In this document: positions 47,073-57,372 of the stretch, one piece after another
Layout of the letters: each line of letters opens with the position of its first letter
Position numbering within the stretch: the stretch's first letter is position 1
Source: Gentiana macrophylla
Lineage: Eukaryota > Streptophyta > Magnoliopsida > Gentianales > Gentianaceae
Direction of reading: 5' to 3'
DNA: 64,000 nucleotides
Assembly (NCBI GenBank): GCA_026214975.1
Contig: JAOBSW010000762.1
Location: forward strand, 558,001-622,000
Position numbers and translations under genes: made by a program
Notes under the pieces: generated by a model
The model's input: only the letters and a program-made list of their open reading frames with translations
Told to the model about the DNA's origin: nothing
Database searches by the model: none

Positions 47073-47849
47073 ATCATTCTATCTTACAATATATTGTTGT
47101 TAAGTGGCCTTTTTGCACACCTTGCAGCCAAAGCTCTTCCATTTCAACCAATCTGCAAGACACCTTGAATTCACTTTCTTTTCTGAAATTCAACTAAAAC
47201 ATAAAACACAAAGAGGCTGGCAAAGCAGCACATAAATGTTGAAAAAACAACACGGAAGTGAATCTTAATACCAGACATCTAAATTAAACACAATAAGAAG
47301 ACAAACCATTATGATGATCAATAGACAATTTCAAAATAAGAAAAACAAAAAGTCCAAGTTGAATGAAAAACTTTGATGTTTCACATTCAGGTTCATGACA
47401 GAAGCAAGCAAAATTAGAGACGTTGTGCGTTAAATCAGCCAATTAAGAGAGCGCCTTTGAATGCTCGGATGCCTTGATTCGACAAAAGAATGAACTCAGC
47501 CCTGTTAAGCACACATAGAATACAAATCATGAGAAACATCATAGATTTCTTGAAACATAACAACCTACTTTTAAGATAGAAAAAAAGTTTTTAACACATA
47601 AGCATCTAACAAAACAGTCACCGTCATAAAGAAATACAGCGTGATTTTCTTTGTAATTATCGCTTCTTGTGCTTTCAAAGCACGGAAACGATTACATAAC
47701 ATTGATTTATAGAAGCAAAAGTATAGAAAACAATGGAAAATGAAAGAGTGTGTTACCTTGATGAAGGCAGATCATCTCTAATGAGTAACCTTAATTTCAC
47801 AGAAAATAAGACATTACATTTGGAAGATACCATAAAAAATAGGGTTAAT
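47073..47849. other. Unassigned AT-rich sequence
   Basis: No convincing reading frame, repeat or splice-bounded exon. Short A-rich stretches only. Confidence 0.5.
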
Positions 47850-47989
47850 TACATAAAAGTATAGTTTTTTATACTTATTAGCCACATAAGGACATAAAGG
47901 AATCTGTTGGACTTATAAGGACATAATATATATACATGGACCAAAGTACTCCTAATCTAATAAAATAACCTAAAATCACCGTTTCAAGG

Positions 47990-48340
47990 CCGGCATTTGA
48001 CGAAGCCGGAAAACTGCTTCATTTATATCCACCCGAGCTTTGTCTCCGTGGAATGGGATTGCTCGCCGGAAGTATTGCCGCTCTCGGAAATTTCGCTGCC
48101 AGGTATGGAAAAATATGAATTTGTGGTTGAGGAAGCATACGAGAGGATGGTGGAAAAAATTCACCTTTTATCTGATTATTAGAACATTTCAAAGATACTC
48201 ACAAGGTGTTCGACGATTTGCAACATTGTCTGGATTTCAGCAATTTCGCCAAAGTTGTTACAGACATGAAAGGCCTACTGCTCAGATCGAAAAAGGTATC
48301 CACTCAGCTACTAATGTTGATGCTTAGTCTAATCTTTCGC
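47990..48340 (+). pseudogene. Gene fragment of unknown identity
   Basis: Plus-strand frame from about 47997: KYEFVVEEAYERMVEKIHLL at its end, then after a shift at about 48180 EHFKDTHKVFDDLQHCLDFS, NFAKVVTDMKGLLLRSKKVS. Helical and charged, no known motif. The minus strand of the first part is also open (FRRAIPFHGDKARVDINEAV), so strand choice is not firm. Inside the candidate Mutator-like element. Confidence 0.4.
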
Positions 48341-48344
48341 CATG

Positions 48345-49002
48345 GCTGAAACTCTTTTTAGGAAATAAGAAGGCTGAAAACTGCATCTGTAGTAGTATCC
48401 CTATAGTATCCCGTTCAATTTAATCCTAATGAGCTTGAATCTATGCAAAATAAAATTGAAGAGAATCTTCTTTGCTCTGGAAGTCTGGTTTGTTTTGATG
48501 GTGGCCAAATTTCTAGCTAGTTTTTGTTTCCAGGACAGTGATGCATGTCAATTTTTTCCTATTTTTGTGTTCTTTGTTTTTCTTTTGATGACTTGGGTCT
48601 TGAGATGTGTATGGAAGTAATGAATGAGTTTCATCCAATTTGATGTAATCATGCCAATTCTAGTTACTGTCATTATCATGCTTCTGTATCTTCTCATAAT
48701 ATATCATTTCATTGAAGATTGAATATTGACAAAGAGTCGAGTGTTTGATTCATTTGGGTAAAGACAACTTTGAGCGCTATAATCCTCTCAAAGAGTAATA
48801 GTAATTTATATTAAATGCCATGTGCAGCACAAGTAAGTGTAATAGTATATATATATATATTAAATGATCAACAACTAAATAGTAATTTAGATTCATTCTC
48901 AGCCAGCTCTATAGCTCTAGCTCTAGCTATAAGCCTATAACCAAACCCCAAGTGAGTAAGTAAAAAAGAAGAAGCAAAAGGTAGTAAGTGTGAAATACGT
49001 AC
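48345..49002. other. No gene recognised; possible intron or flank
   Basis: 48345-48780 is T-rich with no repeated element. An AT microsatellite lies at 48849-48860. 49002 downward would be the intron of the minus-strand exon described next; no following exon was found. Confidence 0.4.
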
Positions 49003-49206
49003 AGTGGTAGCATTTGAAGATTGACATTGACAAGTAGCAGCAGAAGGAGCAAGGTGATTGAAATCGAGAGAAAAGAAATGCAAGTTGTGGGTGCTAGTAG
49101 GGATCTGGATACCAATGATCACAAAACTTAACAAGAGAAGCGTAGATAGCATGTAAAATGTGTAGTAATTGCCATCACCGTGCCATTTTTTATGAGGGCG
49201 GCTCAT
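49003..49206 (-). CDS. First exon of a type II membrane protein (fragment)
   Basis: ATG 49206 opens 68 codons (MSRPHKKWHGDGNYYTFYML, ending CQCQSSNATT) that end exactly at a strong donor, CACT|GTACGT, in phase 0. A short basic cytosolic tail is followed by one membrane segment (residues about 16-36, FYMLSTLLLLSFVIIGIQI), then a Ser/Thr-rich lumenal stem. This layout is usual for Golgi enzymes such as glycosyltransferases, but I cannot assign a family. An AT-rich leader precedes the ATG. No exon 2 is seen, so this is probably captured or truncated. Confidence 0.5.
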
Positions 49207-49304
49207 ATTTTTTTTGTTGCTTTAATTTGAAGAAGAGATGAGCAAAGCAAGCTAGGAAGCTAGCTATCTGGTTTCTAATGAATCTTTTATTAGAATAAGA
49301 CGTC

Positions 49305-49892
49305 ACTGTATGATGTCACTGCATAACTCGATATAATACGACGTCAATCGCATGATGTCATGCGCATGGCGTCCATCGTGATAAATCGATATTATAAGGC
49401 GCCGCGCATAAATCGATACAATAAGGCGTCACTTGCATAAATTGATACCATAAAACGCCAACGCATAAATCGATATAATAAGGCGTCATTGTAAGGCGTC
49501 ATCGCATAAATCGATACCATAAGACGCCACGGCATAAATTGATACATTCGATGTCACCGCATAAATCGATACAATATGGCGTCACTTCATCGAGGTGTCT
49601 CTCGCAATCGCGGTGTCTCGCATCGCAGTTGTCTCTGCGATCGGGGATGGTCAGCGTGATCGCGGTGTCTCGCATCGCAGATGTCACCATTCGCGGTGTC
49701 TCTGCATCGCGGTGTCACTTCATCGCGGTGTCTCTGCATCATATGGTCATCGCATCGGGCGTCGCGGTGCATCAGGATGGTCATTGCATCGCGGTGGTCA
49801 ATGCATCGGGGTGATCAATGCGTCGCGGTGGTCATTAAATCGCGGTGGTCAATGTATCAGGGGTGGCCATTGTATCGCGATGGTCAATACAT
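49305..49892. repeat. Graded minisatellite based on CGCAT
   Basis: The left part repeats GCATAAATCGATACAATAAG + GCGTCAC-type units (about 30 bp). The middle part changes to ATCGCGGTGTCTCTGC units (about 18 bp) and the right part to GCATCGCGGTGGTCAAT units. One array gradually changes its unit. CpG-rich against an AT-rich background. Confidence 0.9.
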
Positions 49893-50199
49893 CTTTTTTT
49901 TTATAATTTAAAATAAATAAAAAAACCTGTGCAGCGCCATAATTAATATTAAAAATTAAAAAAAACTGAACAGTGCCTTTTTTTTATAAAAAATAATAAT
50001 AATAATAAAAAAAAAACATTACCAATGCGCCAGTTTTTTATTTCCTTTATATTTTGTTTTTTTCTTCATAAGGGTATTTGAGTCTATCTATCTAATTTGT
50101 GTCCTTATAAGTCCAATAGATTCCTTTTTGTCCTTATAAATCCAATAAGTCCGTTTTGTGTACTTTTGGGTCTTTGGCCCAAAAAAATAAATAAAAATA

Positions 50200-50764
50200 A
50201 TAATAATTTGATGCAACTGTACTGAGCAGAGAAGATCTTAGCAGAAAGTTGGTGTGTTTGGGAGCCATAAATTTTGTGTACGTGAAATGATTTTAAGGAG
50301 GTTTAAATTCAGAAGGATTTGAAGTGATCAATTGGGTTGGTTTTTATTCTTGTATTATGTTTTGATTTTGGATCAATTTTTTGTTATTATTTATCTTTTT
50401 TGGAAGGGGTATTATTAATATTTATCTTTTAGTTTGTTTGCTTTGGAACAAAATTTGTTAGGATTCCTAAATGGTTGCTAGTTGTTTCGCTAGATTTTTT
50501 GTTTTTATGGAACAATTTTTTTTATATCTTTTTTTTTGAAGGGATATTATTATTATTATTATTTATCTTTTAGTTTGTTTGTTTTGGAACAAAATTTGTT
50601 AGGATTCCTAAATGGTTGCAAGTTGCTTCGCCAGATGAGACTCGAAGCTAATAGTTTAGTTTTATTTCCTGCGGGTATAAGTAAGGTCAAAAGCGGGTTT
50701 ATGTCGAATTTTGGGGGTAATTGGGTTCAATCCCTTCCCATCTCTATCTCTCTCTATCTTTTTA
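50200..50764 (+). repeat. Non-coding flank with an internal ~95-bp duplication
   Basis: 50410-50495 and 50550-50635 share TATCTTTTAGTTTGTTTG, GGAACAAAATTTGTTAGG and TAAATGGTTGC in order. The end of the second copy runs into a short frame (about 50629-50730) with no recognised domain. Confidence 0.7.
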
Positions 50765-50793
50765 CTAGTCAATAACCCGTGCATTGCACGGGG
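50765..50793 (-). other. Candidate Helitron 3' terminus
   Basis: The minus strand reads a perfect GC-rich hairpin CCCGTGCAATGCACGGG, seven bases TTATTGA, then CTAG followed by T. A short hairpin a few bases before CTRR-T is the known Helitron 3' signature. The element body would extend to higher coordinates; its TC start was not found. Many plant repeats carry this motif. Confidence 0.55.
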
Positions 50794-51294
50794 ATGTATA
50801 ATAATGTGATTACATTCAAATATGCATAACATGTACTACAAACAAAGACCCTTCAAACTTACTGTAATGCTAGATATTAAAATTCTTTTATTTAAGATTA
50901 GTATTCGTTTAGATAGAGTCAAAAACAGACAACACAAAATGTCCAAAAGTTATACTGATGCCGATAATTGTCGTTATATTTCTGCTTTTAGCATTGCACG
51001 GGAGAACATATATTTCAAAAGAATAATTTTTTTGAATGATGAAAAGAAGATTTTATTAGCATGTTTGTTACGCAGGAATGAAATTGAATGAGAATAAAAT
51101 AATAGGAACGAAATGGAATAAATTAATTCTCTTACTGCGTTTGAAATATGCAAAATTGAAATGAAATAAATTATACAAAAGATGACACATTGAGTGATGA
51201 ATAGAGCAGGGTCGTGAATTAAGGTTGGCTGGAGTAGGGCATGGTATGGTTCATAAGGTAGGATATAGACGAAGGGGTGGGGTAGCCCTACGCC
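50794..51294. other. Unassigned sequence
   Basis: AT-rich with weak frames only. A G-rich stretch (about 51205-51290: TAGGGCATGGTATGG, GAAGGGGTGGGGTAG) precedes the C-rich array, with a strand switch at about 51285. Confidence 0.5.
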
Positions 51295-52515
51295 ATACCC
51301 CATTGCACCATACCTCTTTTCTCACCTAACCCTACCCACCGCTACCATACCCTACCCAATATCTTTATATCTTACCATCGACATCATACCTACCTTACCC
51401 ATTACCTACTCTACTCCGCTATCACCCACCTCTACCTTACCCATCATACCACCCTACTTTACCCACCATCCCATCCTTCTCCACACTACCCTACCCACCA
51501 CCCCACACATTATTATACCATATTCACCATTACACTCTACCCTATCTTACCCACCACACCCCTACCTTACGCACATACTACCAGGCTATCCTATCATACT
51601 TTACCCTACCATACCTACATCTATTCTCACCCACCCTACCCACCGCTGCCATACCCTACCCACCACCCTATTCTACCCTACCCAATATCACCATATCTTA
51701 CCCTCGACATCATACTTACCTTACCCATTACCTACTCTACTCCACTATATATCACCCACCCTACCTTACCCTACCCTACCTTACCCCTCATACCACCCTA
51801 CCTTACCCACCACCCCAACCTTACCCTACCCTATCCACCATTCCACTCTACCCTATCTTACCCACCACACCACCCTACCTTACCTACTACCCCAACCTAT
51901 GCTACCATACTCTACCCTACCCTACCCTACCAACCCTACACTACCAACCACTTCACCTTACCTTATCATTCCCTACTCTACCCAACATTCCACTCTACCC
52001 TATCTTACCCACCATACCACCCTACCTTACCTTACCCACTACTCTCAACCTACCCTACTCTACCCTACCATACCATACCCTAGCAACACTACCTTACCTT
52101 ACCTACTACCCCAACTTATCCTACCATACTCTACCCTACCTTACCCTACCCTACCAACCCTACACTACCAACCACTTCACCTTACCTTACCCTTCCCTAC
52201 TCTACCCAACATTCCACTCTACCCTATCTTACCCACCATACCACCCTACCTTACCTTACCCACTACCCCAACCTACCCTACTCTACCCTACCATACCCTA
52301 CCCTAGCAACACTACCTTTCCCACCACTTCACCTTACCTACCCCGCCATACCTTACCCACTACCACCTTTATCCTACCCTACCCACCACCACCCCTACCC
52401 TACCCACCACTCCACCCTACCCTACCTTCCCCACCACCTTACCATACCCTACCTACAACCTTATCATACCCCACCTTATTCAAATACGCTTCTTACCTAC
52501 CATACCCACCACAAC
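51295..52515. repeat. C/T/A array almost free of G
   Basis: About 1.2 kb of TACCC-, TTACCC- and CACCA-type units. A higher-order repeat of about 230 bp is visible (51900-52110 and 52125-52330, both with ACCAACCCTACACTACC and CATTCCACTCTACCC). The minus strand carries runs such as GGGTAGGGTAGGGT. It is unlike the plant telomere repeat CCCTAAA. Any reading frame here is a by-product of composition. Confidence 0.92.
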
Positions 52516-52559
52516 ATTAAATGAGGTGGCTTATGCGTAGCGGATGACCTAATTTAAAA

Positions 52560-54330
52560 ATATCTCGTATTAATTGGCATATTTGAATTTAGTTATTTTC
52601 AAAATGTAATTTAATTTCTGAATATTTTGTATCAATGGAGGACTCTAATTTGTACATAATGATTTTTTTTCTTAACATATTTGAATTTATTTATGATCAA
52701 TATAATTAATTTAAAATAGTTTTAGAGGATTATTATCTTTTGACATATTTGAAATTGATTTTTTTTCAAAATGTAATTTAATGTAAGAATATTTCACTTT
52801 GAATGACATAGTTATTTAATCTAAAAACATTCTCATTACACCGCAAACATTTGAAGTAAGTTATTCTTGAAAATATAATTGATTGTATGAATATTTGGTA
52901 TTAAATGGAGTAAATTTATTTTTGAGGAATAACTTTAATGTAAGAATATTTGAATTAATTGGCAATCTTGAATATAGTTATTTTTTAAAATATAATTTAA
53001 TGAAAAAAAATTTGACATTGTAATTTAATGTTAGAATTATATTGCATTAATTGGTATAATTGAATTTATCATTTTTCACAAATTACAATTTAATGTAAAA
53101 ATTTGTCGCATTAAATTCCATTTTTGAATTTAGGGATTTTTGAAAATTTAATTTAATGTAATAATATTTAGTATTAATTGGGGTGTCTAATTTATATGAG
53201 ATGTATTTAATGTAAGAATATTTCTCATTAAATAACATAAAGCCGCAAAAACAAAACCGGAAAAAATTAATTCAAAAAATATAAAAAAATCGTTGCAATG
53301 TTAAAAAAAATAATTTAATGTAAGAATATTTAGTATTAAATGGTAAGGCTAATTTGTGGGGAATGAAATTAGTGTCAGAATATTTTTTAATTATTGACAA
53401 AATTTAATATAGTTGTCTATAGAAACGTAATTTACTGTAAGAATATATGACATTAATTAATTGGTTGGTAAATTTGAATAAAGTTATTTTTGAACATGTA
53501 ATTTAATGTAAGAATATTTGATATTAAATGGGATGACTTATTTGCAAGGAATGACTTTAATGTAAAAATATTTCGTATTAATTTATAAATTTGAATAAAG
53601 TTATTTTGAAAATGTAATTTAATGTAAGAAAACCCGACATTAATGTGGTGACCATTTTGCAAGGGATTATTTGAATGTAAGAACTTATTAATTGGAAAAG
53701 TTGACTACAGTTATTTTTTAAAATGTAACTTAATATAAGAATATTTAACATTAAATGAAGTGTCTAATTTATATGGGATGAATTAATTTAAGAATATTTC
53801 GTATAATTAGCACTTTTGAATTTACTTATATTTCAAAATGTAATTTAATTTAATAAAATTTTGTATTAATGGAGGACCCAAAATTTGTAAGAGATAATTT
53901 TTTGCATAACATATTTTAATTTATATATGTTTAATAAAATCAATATAATATAGTTTAAAGGATTATTTTTCTTAGGCATTTTTTTCAAAAAGTAATTTAT
54001 TTTAAGAATATTTTACTTTGACCGACATTGTTGTTTAATGTTGAAATATTTCCCATTAAATAACACAATTGAATCTAGTTATTGTTGAAAATATAATTGA
54101 ATGTAAGAATATTTGGCATTAAATATTTCGTATATTGGAAATGTTGAATACATTCATTTTTTTAAATGTAATTCAATTCAAAAATATTTGTCATTAAATG
54201 AGATGGCTAATTTATAGGAGATGAATTAATTTAAGAATATTTCGTGTTAATTATCATATTTGAATTTTTTTTCGCATAACTATTTGAATATACTTATCAT
54301 TCAAAATGTGATTTAGTTTGATTGGAGAGA
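52560..54330. repeat. AT-rich monomer array I
   Basis: Repeated, diverged phrases ATGTAATTTAATGTAAGAAT, ATTTGACATTAAATGG/ATTTCGTATTAATTGG and TTGAATTTAGTTATTTTC recur every ~100-150 bp, at least a dozen times. No coding potential. Confidence 0.8.
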
Positions 54331-56180
54331 TAGGTTATTTTGTGATTGGAGAGATAAGTTTTTTATTAGACAAATTAATTTTGATAATGTCAAATTTCGC
54401 AATAAGTGTAAACTGTAAATAGTGTCATTTGAGAGAGGTTATTGATTAGGAAAAAAAAATCAAATTTTAAAAAATTCAAATTTTGTAATTATTGTGAAGT
54501 GTAAGTGGTGTGATTGGGGTGAGAGGATATCTAGTAGAAAATCAAATTTCTTATATTACTTTTTAAATATTATAATTTAATGAAAAAATATTTCGCATTA
54601 AGTGACATAAATTTAGGAATATTTGACATTATTCTGGGATGGATAATTTATAAGGGATGTATTTAATGTCGCAATATTTTGTATTCAATGACATATTTGA
54701 GTTTATATTTTTATCAAAACGTTATTTAATGTTAGAATATTTTTTATATATTATTAAAATTAAATGTATCATTTAGTAAATATTATAACCTAATGTGACA
54801 TTCAAAAAAAACTTATACTATTTTATAGGGATGTATTTAATATGAGAATATTTTGTATTAAATGACATATTCGGTCTATATTTTTAAATTATTCCAATAA
54901 AAGTCAAATTTTGTAATTATTGTGATGTGTAAGTAGTGTGATTGGCGTGAGAGGTTATTTAGTAGAAAATCAAATTTTGTAATTAGGGCTTGTTTGAATT
55001 TTTTTGATATTTCATTTTTTCGTATTTTTCTATTAATTATGATTCATTCTTATTTCAATCAAATATTGTATACTATAAATATCATTATTGTTGTATTTGT
55101 CTATTAATGGTTCTATATAATTAGAAAATCAAATTTTAGAAAGTCAATTTTTTTAATTCGTGTGAACCATAATTAGTGTGATTGGAGAGAGAGGTTATCA
55201 CTTATAAAAATCAGATTATAAAAATTTAAATTTTGTAATTAATGTGAACTGTAATTAGTGTGATTGGAGAGAGAGGGGATATTTATTCGAAAAATCAATT
55301 TTGATAAAGTCAAATTTTGTAATAAGTGCAAATTGTAAATATTGTCATTAAATAGTGTCATTTGAGAGAGAGGTAATTTATTAGGAAAATCAAATTTTAA
55401 AAAGTCAAATTTTGTAATTATTGTGAAGTGTAAGTAGTGTGATTGGAGTGAGATGATATTTAGTAGAAAATCAAATTTCGTATATTACTTTTTAAATATT
55501 ATACTTTAATGATTTTTTTTCGCATTAAGTGACATAAATTTAAGAATATTTGACATTATTTTGGGATAAATAATTTATAAGGGATGTTTTTAATGTCTCA
55601 TTTGTATTAAATGACATAGTTGAATTTATTATATTTATCAAAATTTTATTTAATTATAGAATACTTTTCATTGATTGGTAAAATTAAATTTGTCATTTAG
55701 TAAATATTATAACCTAATGTGACATTCAAAAAAAAAACTTAATGTGATATTTCGCATTAAGTGCCATGAATTTAAGAATATTTTATATTAATTAGGATGA
55801 CTAAATTATAAGGATGTATTTAATATGAGAATATTTTGTATTAAATGGCATATTCAGTCTGTATTTTCAAATTATTCCAATTTTTCCTTGAACAATTATT
55901 GTATCATGTTTGGTTGATATTTTTTTTTCTATTTATTATGATGCATTCTGATTTTAATCAAGTATTGTGTTACACTCTAAAATTTTGTAATTATTGTGAA
56001 GTGTAAGTTGTTTTGTTATTGTATATTTAGTAATTAGTGTGAATTGTAAGTAGTTATTTTGAGGTAATATATTTGTACATTTTTCTGTATTTGTCTAATA
56101 ATTATGATTGATTATGATTTTAATCAATTATTATATACTATATTCCTCCCTAATTTAAAAAAATTAAAACAAATAACACT
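54331..56180. repeat. AT-rich monomer array II
   Basis: Recurring TGTGATTGGAGAGAGAGGTTA, AAAATCAAATTTTAAAAAGTC and GTAATTATTGTGAAGTGTAA (about 54340, 54900, 55190, 55250, 55420), mixed with array I phrases. A larger segment around TATTACTTTTTAAATATTAT is duplicated (about 54556 and 55484). Confidence 0.75.
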
Positions 56181-56189
56181 AATTGCCTC

Positions 56190-56845
56190 AGTATACTATT
56201 TTTCCTAAAACCCTAAAAAATAACAAAAATATGCACAAATAAAATTAAAACACAATTTAAAAATTAAATCAGACTTTGAAAATTTAGATGTCTGCATAAA
56301 TCAAATACATATAAAGAATAACAAAAGAAAATAAATAAAATAAATCCGCCATTTTTTTTTGAAAAAAATAACAAAATTTGAATATCAGCCTAAACCCTTT
56401 AAAAATTAGCCTAAAACCTAACAATATGATTTTCAGCTTAAACCTTAAAAAAAATAACAACAATATATACAAATAAAATTAAAACGCAAATCCAAAAATT
56501 CGTACATTGCACGTAGCTAGATGTCTGCACAAATCAACTACATATAAATAATGACAAAAGAAAAAATATTAAAAAATCTGCCATTTTTTATTTGAAAAAT
56601 AACAAAATATGAATATCATTTCAAACCCTTTCGAGTTAGCCTAAACCCTAAAATTATGAACTTGATTAAACCCAAAAAGTAATAAAAATATGCACAAATA
56701 AAAATAAAACACAAATTCAAAAATCCAAGACATTTCACGGTCTTTAGATGTCTGCACAATCAAACTACATATAAATAATGACATAAGAAAAAATATTAAA
56801 AAAATCAGCCATTTTTTATTTGAAAAAAATAACAAAATATGAAAC
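56190..56845. repeat. Three tandem copies of a ~220-bp unit
   Basis: Each copy carries ACAAATAAAATTAAAACACA, AGATGTCTGCAC(A)AATCAA, ACATATAAATAATGACA and GCCATTTTTTATTTGAAAAA. The second includes CGTACATTGCACGTAGCTAG, like the hairpin at 50775. Confidence 0.8.
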
Positions 56846-56878
56846 GATTGTTCTTCATATAACTTAGGGAGGAATATG

Positions 56879-57372
56879 AAACCATACAACCAAACAGGTG
56901 GACCATGCACACATCACACATGCCATTGATTAGTTTATTTTATCATAAATCAAACACTACAGGTAGAGTCTAGCATATGGTTTGCTTTGCCATCATCGCA
57001 AATTACCATAAAAAAAAAATTATGATTGATTATGATTTTAATCAATTATTATATACTATATTCCTCCCTAATTATGGAACGATTGTTCTTCATATAACTT
57101 ATATGAGCATCGAAGAGTGTATACGCGTATGGTAAAATAAGCATTTCATATGCTTGACTCCACCTGAAATGTATGGTTTATGATAATTTGCCATGATAAT
57201 AAGCAATTCATATGCTCGACTCCACCTGGAATGTATGTTTTATGGTAATTTGCGATGATGGCAAAGCAAACCATATGCTAGACTCTACCTGTAGTGTTTG
57301 ATTTATGATAAAATAAACTAATCAATGGCATGTGTGATGTGTGCATGGTCCACCTGTTTGGTTGTATGGTTT
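56879..57372. repeat. Perfect 135-bp inverted repeat with 224-bp loop
   Basis: The arms 56879-57013 and 57238-57372 are exact reverse complements by eye (left begins AAACCATACAACCAAACAGG, right ends TTGGTTGTATGGTTT). The loop holds two or three ~70-bp direct repeats (CTCCACCTGAAATGTATGGT and a near copy), of which the right arm is a diverged relative, and a copy of CGATTGTTCTTCATATAACT also found just left of the left arm. No coding frame. Confidence 0.95.

Larger units (their letters stand above)
47850..50180. mobile_element. Candidate Mutator-like element with captured gene fragments
   Basis: Left end 47850-47955 and right end 50060-50180 are inverted repeats of each other at roughly 70 percent. 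Shared phrases include AAGGAATCT(G/A)TTGGACTTA followed by TAAGGACA (left, 47898) and its reverse complement near 50100-50130, and internal duplicated GTCCTTATAA(G/A)TCCAATA. Between them lie a gene fragment (48.0-48.3 kb), a splice-bounded first exon (49003-49206) and a minisatellite. Such cargo is typical of Pack-MULEs. I could not find a clear 9-bp target duplication, so the ends are approximate. Confidence 0.4.

Noticed and set aside
46387..47077. ATCAT on both sides of 46392-47072, as if a solo LTR with target duplication
   Set aside because: The left tip does not begin with TG, and the first ATCAT overlaps the RE5 LTR end, so a 5-bp match is likely chance.
47976..48164. Minus-strand frame (FRRAIPFHGDKARVDINEAV) as a separate gene
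   Set aside because: It overlaps the plus-strand fragment, has no start or splice support, and only one of the two can be real; left as a note there.
49499..49911. Several overlapping open frames in the CGCAT minisatellite
   Set aside because: Open in many frames on both strands at once, as expected from a CpG-rich tandem repeat.
51899..52306. Open frame of 135 codons rich in Leu, Pro, Thr and Tyr
   Set aside because: Produced by the C/T/A repeat, with no stop because of composition; no protein features.
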